Made by a program: the position numbers and the translations under genes. DNA of 5,297 nt from Acidimicrobiia bacterium (lineage in GTDB: Bacteria > Actinomycetota > Acidimicrobiia > Acidimicrobiales > Ilumatobacteraceae). Positions 1 through 5,295 of the stretch are shown in pieces. Position 1 is the stretch's first letter; every line of letters starts with the position of its first letter. Where the stretch lies: NCBI GenBank assembly GCA_030425785.1, contig JAUHYJ010000303.1:1-5297 (forward strand), written 5' to 3'. The notes under the pieces are model-generated. The model made no database searches. It worked only from the letters and a program-made list of their open reading frames with translations, and was not told the DNA's origin.

Positions 1-2477
1 AGCAGGTCGCGGAGGTGGAGCGGCGGCTCGATCAGGAAGCCCTGGATCTCGTCGCAGCCCGCGATGCGCAGCCGGTCGAACGCCGCCACGGTCTCGACGC
101 CTTCGGCCACGACCGACATCCCGAGGTCGTGGGCGAGGTTGACGCTGGCCCTGACGATCGCCCACGCGCTGTCGTCGTCGGTCATGCGGTCGACGAAGCT
201 GCGGTCGACCTTCAGCTGGTCGAGCGGCAGCCGGTGCAGGTGCTGCATCGAGCTGTAGCCGGTGCCGAAGTCGTCGATCGCGACCTGCATGCCCATCGCC
301 CGCATGCGCAACAGCGAGCTGACCGCCGTGTCGATGTCGACGACCATCGCGTCCTCGGTGATCTCGATCAGGAGCGATGTCGCCGGTGCACCGACCGTCT
401 CGAGGATCGACGAGATGTCGTCGACCAGGAGCGGGTCGAGCAGGTCGCGCGGGGTGAGGTTGACCGCGATCGGCACGTCGTGGCCGGCGTCGGCCAGCGC
501 GAGCGCCGCTTCGGCGGCACGGTGGATGACGAAGCGCGTCAGCCGTCCGATGACGCCGGCGTGCACCATCAACGGCACGAACTCGTCCGGGGGGATCGCG
601 CCGTACTCGGCGTGGGTCCAGCGTGCGAGCGCCTCGGCTCCGGTGAGGTGGCCGTCGGCGATCGAGATCTTCGGTTGGAACAGGACGTCGAGCTCGCCGT
701 TGTCGAAGGCGTCGGGGCACGAGATGTACAGCTCGAGGCGGCGGGGCGCCTCGGCGTCGAGATCGACGTCGTACCAGATCGGTCCGACCTGGCGTCGCTT
801 CGACTCGTACATCGCCGTGTCGGCGCGTCGCAGGAGGGTGTCGCTGTCGGTGCCCTGCTCGGGCCACCGGGCGACCCCGATGCTCGCGCCGACCTCGAAG
901 CGGATCCCGTCGATCTCGATCCGCTCGATGAGGAGTTGGTAGATCCGCTCGATCTGGGCCTCGATCGTGCCGGGCGGCGCGTTCACCTGCTCGACGAGGA
1001 CGAGCGCGAATTCGTCACCGCCGAACCGGGCGGCGATGTCGGTCGAGCGTGTCGCCGACCGCAGCCGGTCGGCGATCTCGATGAGCAGGCGGTCGCCCAT
1101 GTCGTGACCGAGCGAGTCGTTGATCTCCTTGAACCGGTCGAGGTCGACCATGAGGACGACGCCGCGCCGGTCGCTGCGTGCCAGCTCGGCGGTCAGCGCG
1201 ACCTCGAAGTTGAGGCGGTTGGGCAGACCTGTCAGGGCGTCGCTGCGCGCCTGCGCCTCGAGTCGTTCGACGAGCACGTCGTTCGACAGACGCGAGCTCA
1301 GGGTGCTCGCCAGCGAGGCGAAGAGGCGCCGGTCGTCGGCGTTGAACTCGTCGCGCATCCCGAGCCGGTCGGCGACGAACAGCACGCCGGAGCGGTCGGC
1401 CTCGCCGAGCACCGCCGTCGCGAGCACCCGGGTCGCGTCGAGTTGTTCGGCGAGCACGGCGGAGAGCGACGGCGAGTGTTCCGGGGTGATCTCGATGACG
1501 CCGCTGTCGGAGGTGGCGGCGATGAGGCGAGCGAGCTGCGGCGTGACCTCGACGTCGGTCAGCCGGTCGTCGGCGAGCATCCGGATCGTGGCCGTCTCGT
1601 CGCCCGCGCTGGCGAGCAGCAGCCCGGCCGAGCGGGAGCGCATGATCTGCGCGAGTTCGACGAGGCCGGTGTCGAGCGTTCGCATGCCGCGCTCGTTGGC
1701 GAGGTCGGCCGTGAAGTGGTGCAGCTGCTGCACGTCCTTGAGTCGCTGCGAGACGCGACCCGTCCGCCGGAGGAGGAGGCCGACGCCGACGAGCGGCAGC
1801 AGCGCGTAGAGCACCACGGGGCTGGATGTGGTCGACGACGCCGCGACCGTGACGGTGTACGTCCCGGCCAGCACTGCGAGGATCTGGGATTGGCCGACGT
1901 CGGCGAACAGGTGCGGACGGAAGGTGGCGTCGACGGCCATGATGACGAGCGACACCGCGAACAGGCTGATGAGCTCCGCGAGCAGGACACCGATGAGCGG
2001 CACGAGCCACTCGATCGCGTTCTCGGGGATCCGGCTGCCGAGCACGCTGCGCACGAACAGCACGGCGATACCGGTCTGGGCGACGAAGAGCGAGGCGTTC
2101 CAGCAGGCCTTGAGGAGGCCCGACCGCCGGATCAGCAGCAACGCGGCGCCGCCGCCGACGACGTACGCGACCGCGAGCCCGACCGGGCTCACGAACACGA
2201 TGCCGAACATCAGCGGGATGCTGCCGAGCGACAGCGAATGGGATTCCTTGCGGATCTCGACGTGCAGTGCCGAGGCCTCGGCCAGTGCGAAGGCGAGGGC
2301 CAACAGGGGCACGGGCAGCGCCCAGGCGCCGTCGGCCCGCTCGAGGGGTGCATCGGTGGCGGCGAGCGCCGCCAGGCCGACCGCCAGGAGCAGGGCGGCG
2401 AACGCGGCAACCCGGAGCCGAGGGCTCGTGTGTGCCGCGGCTGCCGAGGCGCCGGGCTGGTCCGCGGCGAGGGTCAT
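1..2477 (-). CDS. Membrane-anchored GAF-GGDEF-EAL cyclic-di-GMP turnover protein (3' end outside window)
   Basis: It probably makes and/or degrades cyclic di-GMP at the membrane; 825 residues are visible. Residues about 22-240 form six or seven hydrophobic segments, a putative sensor domain. Residues about 253-405 resemble a GAF domain. The GGDEF domain spans about 410-570: it opens with DALTGLPNR (D413), has metal-site D445 in VDLDRFKEIND, an intact GGDEF at 486-490, and an inhibitory I-site RSTD at 477-480, exactly five residues upstream. The EAL domain runs from about 590 to the edge: EAL 615-617, N673, E708 (ITE), DDFGTGYSS from D735, K756, E792 (AEGVE) and Q812 (QGF). These are the family's usual metal and catalytic positions, so both activities look possible; which one dominates cannot be told. 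The ATG at 2477 is chosen because no ATG or GTG lies in frame before the upstream stop at about 2632. It has no good Shine-Dalgarno sequence of its own and overlaps the stop of a short ORF as ATGA, so it may be translated by coupling. The C-terminus is cut by the window edge. Confidence 0.95.
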   Translation of the reverse strand, partial: MTLAADQPGASAAAAHTSPRLRVAAFAALLLAVGLAALAATDAPLERADGAWALPVPLLALAFALAEASALHVEIRKESHSLSLGSIPLMFGIVFVSPVGLAVAYVVGGGAALLLIRRSGLLKACWNASLFVAQTGIAVLFVRSVLGSRIPENAIEWLVPLIGVLLAELISLFAVSLVIMAVDATFRPHLFADVGQSQILAVLAGTYTVTVAASSTTSSPVVLYALLPLVGVGLLLRRTGRVSQRLKDVQQLHHFTADLANERGMRTLDTGLVELAQIMRSRSAGLLLASAGDETATIRMLADDRLTDVEVTPQLARLIAATSDSGVIEITPEHSPSLSAVLAEQLDATRVLATAVLGEADRSGVLFVADRLGMRDEFNADDRRLFASLASTLSSRLSNDVLVERLEAQARSDALTGLPNRLNFEVALTAELARSDRRGVVLMVDLDRFKEINDSLGHDMGDRLLIEIADRLRSATRSTDIAARFGGDEFALVLVEQVNAPPGTIEAQIERIYQLLIERIEIDGIRFEVGASIGVARWPEQGTDSDTLLRRADTAMYESKRRQVGPIWYDVDLDAEAPRRLELYISCPDAFDNGELDVLFQPKISIADGHLTGAEALARWTHAEYGAIPPDEFVPLMVHAGVIGRLTRFVIHRAAEAALALADAGHDVPIAVNLTPRDLLDPLLVDDISSILETVGAPATSLLIEITEDAMVVDIDTAVSSLLRMRAMGMQVAIDDFGTGYSSMQHLHRLPLDQLKVDRSFVDRMTDDDSAWAIVRASVNLAHDLGMSVVAEGVETVAAFDRLRIAGCDEIQGFLIEPPLHLRDL

Positions 2478-2542
2478 CGTCGGGGTGATCCGTCGGGTGT
2501 CGGCACCGTGCCCGCAGGCGGGCCTCCGGTGCGTGAGGTCAC
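2474..2542 (-). CDS. Possible 22-residue coupling ORF directly upstream of the GGDEF-EAL gene
   Basis: A GTG start at 2542 is preceded by GGGAG with nine bases between, the best ribosome binding site near the GGDEF-EAL gene. The frame runs 22 codons, rich in Pro, Gly, Thr and Arg, and ends PDGSPRR. Its TGA overlaps the ATG of the GGDEF-EAL gene as ATGA. Its start in turn overlaps the stop of the preceding 31-residue ORF as GTGA. Third-position GC is only about 14 of 22 codons, lower than in the neighbouring genes, so the peptide itself may not matter. It may serve only to carry ribosomes to the next start. Alternatively, it is the original N-terminus of the GGDEF-EAL protein, separated by a frameshift. 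No family is recognised. Confidence 0.35.
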   Translation of the reverse strand: MTSRTGGPPAGTVPTPDGSPRR

Positions 2543-2556
2543 GACCAGGTGCTCCC
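2539..2556 (-). promoter_or_regulatory. Shared translation-initiation element, copy 1 (GGGAGCACCTGGTCGTGA)
   Basis: This minus-strand segment contains GGGAG, a nine-base spacer CACCTGGTC, a GTG start and the overlapping TGA of the upstream leader. It matches 17 of 18 bases of the segment at 4234-4251 before the protease; the only difference is GTG versus ATG. The identity covers the spacer as well as the Shine-Dalgarno sequence, more than ribosome binding alone would require. Confidence 0.6.
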
Positions 2557-2634
2557 GCGGCGGCGCAGACGACCGCTCGTGGTCCCGGCGATTCCGGTGT
2601 CCGTGTTCCTGGAGATGGTGGCGGTGATCTTCAT
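2539..2634 (-). CDS. Putative 31-residue leader peptide ending RGSTWS, upstream of the GGDEF-EAL gene
   Basis: An ATG at 2634 opens a 31-codon frame beginning MKITATISRNTD. It is rich in Thr and Ser, has an Arg cluster (RLRRR) near the end, and finishes in Gly-Ser-Thr-Trp-Ser before TGA. A purine stretch GGAAGGA lies about 13 bases upstream, rather far for a Shine-Dalgarno sequence. About 28 of 31 codons end in G or C, as in real genes here. The stop overlaps the next start as GTGA, and the codons for Gly-Ser carry the Shine-Dalgarno sequence of that start. The short ORF before the protease (4234-4320) has the same length class, Thr/Ser richness and GSTWS ending. It is therefore more likely a regulatory leader ORF than a chance frame. 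No known family is recognised. Confidence 0.5.
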   Translation of the reverse strand: MKITATISRNTDTGIAGTTSGRLRRRGSTWS

Positions 2635-2674
2635 GGCCGGTGTCGTGTCCTTCCGAGACGGCGGTGTGCAGGGG

Positions 2675-2688
2675 GAATATCGCTATTC
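2675..2688. promoter_or_regulatory. Inverted repeat GAATA-tcgc-TATTC
   Basis: Perfect 5-base arms around a 4-base centre lie in an AT-richer pocket of otherwise GC-rich sequence, about 40 bases upstream of the 31-residue leader ORF. This could be an operator or overlap a promoter -10 region on the minus strand. No regulator is known. Confidence 0.3.
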
Positions 2689-2695
2689 GTGGTCG

Positions 2696-2708
2696 CTGCG
2701 TTACGCAG
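2696..2708. promoter_or_regulatory. 13-base palindrome CTGCGT-T-ACGCAG, candidate operator
   Basis: Perfect 6-base arms flank a single central base. It sits between the TTGACA elements (2724-2738) and the GGDEF-EAL leader ORF, where an operator controlling minus-strand transcription would be expected. The symmetry suggests a dimeric DNA-binding protein, but none can be named. Confidence 0.4.
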
Positions 2709-2723
2709 AGTGTCTCAAATTTC

Positions 2724-2738
2724 TGTCAAACCTGTCAA
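2724..2738 (-). promoter_or_regulatory. Tandem TTGACA elements, possible -35 region for the GGDEF-EAL transcript
   Basis: On the minus strand two perfect TTGACA hexamers occur nine bases apart, at 2738-2733 and 2729-2724. They resemble the housekeeping sigma -35 consensus and face the GGDEF-EAL gene. No convincing -10 box follows at 16-18 bases: the sequences there are AGACAC, GACACT and GCGTAA. They may be a promoter with a degenerate -10, or a tandem binding site for a regulator. Confidence 0.4.
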
Positions 2739-2804
2739 GGTGTTCTTCGATATCTCGCGGTCGTGTCAGGATCCGGTGTTCGGACCGCTCGACGCCCTCG
2801 GAGC

Positions 2805-2848
2805 ACCGGCCCCGGGGGCGGAGCGTGGTGCTCCTTCCCGGGGCCGGT
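2805..2848 (-). terminator. GC-rich hairpin after the protease gene, likely terminator without a T-tract
   Basis: A perfect 12-base inverted repeat, ACCGGCCCCGGG (2805-2816) and CCCGGGGCCGGT (2837-2848), encloses a 20-base loop. It begins six bases after the protease stop codon on the minus strand. No run of T follows, which is common for actinobacterial hairpin terminators. It would separate protease transcription from the GGDEF-EAL gene about 200 bases further on. Confidence 0.6.
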
Positions 2849-2854
2849 CTCGCG

Positions 2855-4237
2855 TCAGCTGAAGATCCAGCCGGCCGACGACCAGGTGGCCCCGGACCAG
2901 GTGGCACCGGACCACGTCGCCCCCGACCACGTGGCGCCCGACCACGTGGCGCCGGACCAGGTGGCTCCGGACCAGGTCGCGCCCGACCACACCGTGCCGG
3001 ACCAGGTGGCCCCGGACCAGGTGGCGCCGGTCCAGCCGCCGCCGCTCCAGGTGGCGCCCGTCGGCTCGATCAGCCCGGAGGCGGCGCCGGCGGCGGTGGT
3101 GAACAGCTGCTGGGGTGCCCAGAAGCGCTGGCCGTTGACGACGGCGTTGGCGGCCTCGTAGCGGCCGACCCCGTCCTTCTTCTGGTTCCAGCCGTCGACG
3201 TCCCGCGACCACTGCTGGAGCGTCGCCTTCACCTGATCGGGCGTGTACTCGGGGTGGTACTGGACGATCGCGGCGGCGACGCCGGCGGCGACGGCGGCGG
3301 CCTGCGACGTGCCGGATCCGAGGAACAGGTCGTTCCCGAGGCGGGCACTCGGCATCGCCTGGTCGACCGTCGAACCCGGGACCCGGTACGAACCGATCGA
3401 GCGACCCGGGGCCACGACGTCGGGGTTGCGGACGCCGTCGCCGGTCGCCGACCAGCTCGGGATGCTGTAGTCGTGGTACTTGCGACCCCAGTAGTTCTTC
3501 TTCTCGGTCACGTCGGTGGCACCGACGGAGATCACGAACGGGTCGACCGCCGGCGAGTCGAGGTGTCCCTGGGTCTCGCCGCGGTTGCCGGCGGCGACGA
3601 CGACGATGATGCCGGCCTTCCACGCTCGCTCGGCGGCTGCCGACAGCGCGTCGCCGACGTGGGTGGAGACGCCGGCCTGGCCGAGGCTGAGGTTCAGGAC
3701 CCGGATGTTCAGGCCGTCGGTGTTGCGGTGCTCGACGACCCAGTCGATCGCGGCGACCACCTGCGGCACCGTCGTGACGCCGTCGTTGCCGGCGACCTTC
3801 AGGCTGACGATGCGGGCACCGGGTGCGATGCCCGGCGCGTTGTTGCGCTCGCCGGCGATGATGCCGGCCATGTGCGTGCCGTGGCCGTAGGTGTCGAGGT
3901 ACGCCGTCGCGGGCGAGGCGCCCTCGAACGACAGGTCGGGGCCGTGGAGGACCTTGCCGTCACGGTCGAGACCGGAGACCGGCGAGACGCCGGTGTCGAT
4001 CACGGCGACGTCGACGCCGGTGCCGGCCGAGGTCTTCTCGGAGGAGTTGGCGACGAGCTGTCGGAGCGAGGCGAGCGGCAGCGGATTGCTGATGTCGCTC
4101 GAGTGCAGCATCTCGACCATCGAGGTCTCGATCGTGCCGACGTCGTCGGGTTGTGGTGCGGTGCCGCCGGACAGGCCCACGGCGGGCAGCGCAGCGGCCA
4201 GCGCGAGCCCGAGGGCCGACAGGGAACGGAATCTCAT
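2855..4237 (-). CDS. Secreted S8 (subtilisin-like) serine protease with C-terminal ATWSG repeats
   Basis: A 460-residue exported subtilase that should cleave proteins or peptides outside the membrane; its substrate is unknown. Residues 1 to about 24 look like a signal peptide: MRFR, a hydrophobic core LSALGLALAAALPAVGL, then Gly/Ser. A short stretch (about 25-70) follows, too small for a full I9-type propeptide. The catalytic triad is D81 (AVIDTG), H119 (YGHGTHMAG) and S311 (GSGTSQAAA); N218 in AAGN is the expected oxyanion-hole residue. The catalytic domain ends near 345. After a linker, residues 395-454 are twelve 5-residue repeats, mostly ATWSG, followed by the ending AGWIFS. The tail has 13 tryptophans spaced exactly five apart and no LPXTG or hydrophobic anchor. 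The ATG at 4237 is chosen because AGGGAG lies nine bases upstream and the signal peptide begins there; a longer in-frame reading from 4444 has no such support. The start overlaps a short leader ORF as ATGA. A methyltransferase gene is divergent. Confidence 0.95.
   Translation of the reverse strand: MRFRSLSALGLALAAALPAVGLSGGTAPQPDDVGTIETSMVEMLHSSDISNPLPLASLRQLVANSSEKTSAGTGVDVAVIDTGVSPVSGLDRDGKVLHGPDLSFEGASPATAYLDTYGHGTHMAGIIAGERNNAPGIAPGARIVSLKVAGNDGVTTVPQVVAAIDWVVEHRNTDGLNIRVLNLSLGQAGVSTHVGDALSAAAERAWKAGIIVVVAAGNRGETQGHLDSPAVDPFVISVGATDVTEKKNYWGRKYHDYSIPSWSATGDGVRNPDVVAPGRSIGSYRVPGSTVDQAMPSARLGNDLFLGSGTSQAAAVAAGVAAAIVQYHPEYTPDQVKATLQQWSRDVDGWNQKKDGVGRYEAANAVVNGQRFWAPQQLFTTAAGAASGLIEPTGATWSGGGWTGATWSGATWSGTVWSGATWSGATWSGATWSGATWSGATWSGATWSGATWSSAGWIFS
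2876..3055 (-). repeat. Twelve tandem 15-bp units encoding (A/T/G)(T/V/G)W(S/T)(G/S)
   Basis: Twelve in-register 15-base units lie inside the protease 3' end, typically GCCACCTGGTCCGGC on the coding strand. In protein order they read ATWSG, GGWTG, ATWSG, ATWSG, TVWSG, six ATWSG and ATWSS; AGWIF then follows as a degenerate 13th unit. The units differ at synonymous third positions while Trp is kept in every one, so selection seems to act on the protein. The copy number may vary by slippage or recombination. Confidence 0.95.
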
Positions 4238-4251
4238 GACCAGGTGCTCCC
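4234..4251 (-). promoter_or_regulatory. Shared translation-initiation element, copy 2 (GGGAGCACCTGGTCATGA)
   Basis: This segment holds the Shine-Dalgarno GGGAG, a nine-base spacer, the protease ATG and the overlapping TGA of the short leader ORF. Seventeen of 18 bases match the segment at 2539-2556. It fixes the protease start and points to a control element shared by the two genes. Confidence 0.65.
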
Positions 4252-4320
4252 TGCGCACGCCGCGCTGGACTCGCTCTGCGCTTCGGGGTTGGTCGAGGTC
4301 GTGGTGGACCGAGTACGCAC
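4234..4320 (-). CDS. Putative 28-residue leader peptide ending AGSTWS, upstream of the protease
   Basis: The likely start is GTG at 4320, with GGCGG eight bases upstream. The 28-codon frame begins MRTRSTTTSTNPEAQ, is rich in Ser and Thr, contains one Cys and ends Gly-Ser-Thr-Trp-Ser. Its TGA overlaps the protease ATG as ATGA, so a ribosome finishing the leader sits on the protease start. About 23 of 28 codons end in G or C. The frame stays open upstream to an ATG at 4455, but that extension would run through the likely promoter region and towards the divergent gene, so the short form is preferred. It matches the leader at 2539-2634 in size, composition and ending. No known family is recognised; a role in translational coupling or attenuation is inferred. 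Confidence 0.5.
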   Translation of the reverse strand: MRTRSTTTSTNPEAQSESSAACAGSTWS

Positions 4321-4356
4321 GGGGGGTACCGCCTTCAGTGTGGTGTGTGGTCGATA

Positions 4357-4411
4357 GTTGACAACGAGTGCGGGAATGTGCGCTCCACGTCGCCATTTCG
4401 TGTTGATAACG
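4357..4411. promoter_or_regulatory. Two GTTGAYAACG motifs in the divergent promoter region
   Basis: GTTGACAACG (4357-4366) and GTTGATAACG (4402-4411) differ at one base and are 45 bases apart. The first contains the near-palindrome GTTG-A-CAAC and a TTGACA hexamer on the plus strand. Both lie between the divergent protease leader and methyltransferase genes. They could be operator half-sites or sigma-factor elements; no well-spaced -10 box could be assigned to either strand. Confidence 0.35.
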
Positions 4412-4441
4412 CAAAGAGTGACAGCTCGAGCACGCGTCGTC

Positions 4442-4480
4442 CACTCAAGCCTCACTCAAGAACCCCGCCAATTGCTCAAG
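4442..4480 (+). repeat. Three CTCAAG repeats upstream of the methyltransferase gene
   Basis: CTCAAG occurs at 4444-4449, 4455-4460 and 4475-4480; the first two extend to CACTCAAG. The spacings of 11 and 20 bases are close to one and two helical turns, as expected if a regulator binds one face of the DNA. They lie 28-64 bases before the methyltransferase ATG. This may be a binding site or chance. Confidence 0.35.
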
Positions 4481-4507
4481 TCCCGGCGGACCTGGTTGGC
4501 TGGATCG

Positions 4508-5227
4508 ATGCCCGGCGAGCAGCCCGATCACTGGTTCGAGGCGATCGCCGACCATCTGGGGGCCGCCTACCTGCGGTACTCGTTCACCAAGGGAACCCGG
4601 CAGGAGATCGACCACCTCGTCCTCGCGCTCGGGCTCGAGCCGGGGATGCGAGTGCTCGACGTCGGGTGTGGCCCGGGCCGTCACGCCCACGAACTCGCTC
4701 GCCGCGGGGTCGTGGTTCACGGCGTCGACGTCAGCCAGACCTTCATCGACCTCGCGACGGCCGGCGCTCCGGCCGGCGCCACCTTCCGACGACTCGATGC
4801 CAGGGCGCTGCCGTTCGACGCCGAGTTCGACGCGGTGATCTGCCTGTGCCAGGGCGCGTTCGGGTTGATGACGGCCGACGGGCACGACGCCACGGTGCTC
4901 GGTGGCATCGCCCGGGCGCTGCGCCCGGGCGGGCGGTTGGCGCTGTCGGCGTTCTCCGCCTACTTCGTCGTCAAGCACTGGCCCGACGCCGAGTTCGACG
5001 CCGAGACCGGCGTGAACCACGAGCTGACCGAGGTGCGCGACCCCGACGGGCGGGTGGCCGAGGTCGACCTCTGGACCGGCTGCTACACGCCGCGCGAGCT
5101 GCGACTGCTCTGTGGCACGGTCGGGCTCGACGTCGACGCCATCAGCTCGGTCGAGCCCGGTGCCTACGGTGACGCGCCGCCGACGGTCGACTCGGCCGAG
5201 TTCCTCGTCGTCGCGACCCGTCGTTGA
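4508..5227 (+). CDS. Class I SAM-dependent methyltransferase (Methyltransf_11/25 type)
   Basis: A 239-residue, probably cytoplasmic protein expected to transfer a methyl group from S-adenosylmethionine; the substrate cannot be told. The glycine-rich SAM-binding motif is VLDVGCGPGRH (49-59). It is followed by the acidic end of strand 2 in GVDVS (D74), then LDARALPF with D97, the strand-4 region FDAVICLCQGAFGL (107-120) and the motif-III-like LRPGGRLALS (138-147). An N-terminal stretch, HLGAAYLRYSFTKGT, precedes the Rossmann-type fold, and the length is usual for small methyltransferases. The ATG at 4508 is chosen because homology-like sequence begins just after it, but its ribosome binding site is poor. 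A TTG at 4496, with GGCGGA five bases upstream, is a real alternative and would add four residues. A longer in-frame reading from 4358 is unlikely because it crosses the divergent promoter region. It is transcribed away from the protease, with no sign of a shared operon. Confidence 0.93.
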   Translation: MPGEQPDHWFEAIADHLGAAYLRYSFTKGTRQEIDHLVLALGLEPGMRVLDVGCGPGRHAHELARRGVVVHGVDVSQTFIDLATAGAPAGATFRRLDARALPFDAEFDAVICLCQGAFGLMTADGHDATVLGGIARALRPGGRLALSAFSAYFVVKHWPDAEFDAETGVNHELTEVRDPDGRVAEVDLWTGCYTPRELRLLCGTVGLDVDAISSVEPGAYGDAPPTVDSAEFLVVATRR

Positions 5228-5266
5228 CGGCGACGCCGACGCCGCGGACCACCTGATGAGGGGCGG

Positions 5267-5295
5267 GTTTGCTTGTGGCGGGGGCCTGGTAGCAT
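5267..5295 (+). promoter_or_regulatory. Candidate promoter for a gene beyond the right edge
   Basis: TAGCAT at 5290-5295 fits the actinobacterial -10 pattern TAnnnT. A TTG-containing -35-like stretch, GTTTGCTT (5267-5274), lies 15-17 bases upstream depending on alignment. It follows the methyltransferase stop by about 40 bases, so it would drive a separate gene outside the window. Confidence 0.45.

Noticed and set aside
15..2627. Long open frame on the plus strand (870 codons) opposite the GGDEF-EAL gene.
   Set aside because: It is rich in Asp, Arg, Glu and Gly with no recognisable domain, and is an antisense shadow of a high-GC gene. The minus strand gives complete GAF, GGDEF and EAL motifs.
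2817..2836. GGAGCACC, the core of the shared start element, also appears on the minus strand at 2834-2827 in the loop of the terminator hairpin.
   Set aside because: It is only an 8-base match in GC-rich DNA with no start codon or ORF end beside it, so it is probably chance.
2876..3055. The 15-bp tandem array considered as a CRISPR or non-coding satellite.
   Set aside because: Units are contiguous without spacers and stay in the protease reading frame with synonymous differences.
2549..4357. Long plus-strand frame (602 codons) opposite the protease, with a Pro/Gly-rich repetitive part.
   Set aside because: Its repetitive segment is the complement of the ATWSG repeats. The minus strand carries a full subtilase with signal peptide and catalytic triad.
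4238..4444. N-terminal extension of the protease by 69 residues to an ATG at 4444.
   Set aside because: The ATG at 4237 has AGGGAG at ideal spacing and starts a proper signal peptide. The extension would bury the signal peptide and cross the promoter region.
4358..4507. N-terminal extension of the methyltransferase by 50 residues from the plus-strand ATG at 4358.
   Set aside because: The added residues look unlike the domain and overlap the divergent regulatory region. The methyltransferase-like sequence begins at about 4508.
4759..4779. Direct repeat GGCCGGCGC twice inside the methyltransferase gene.
   Set aside because: It encodes an Ala/Gly/Pro stretch (TAGAPAGAT) in frame and is explained by codon use.
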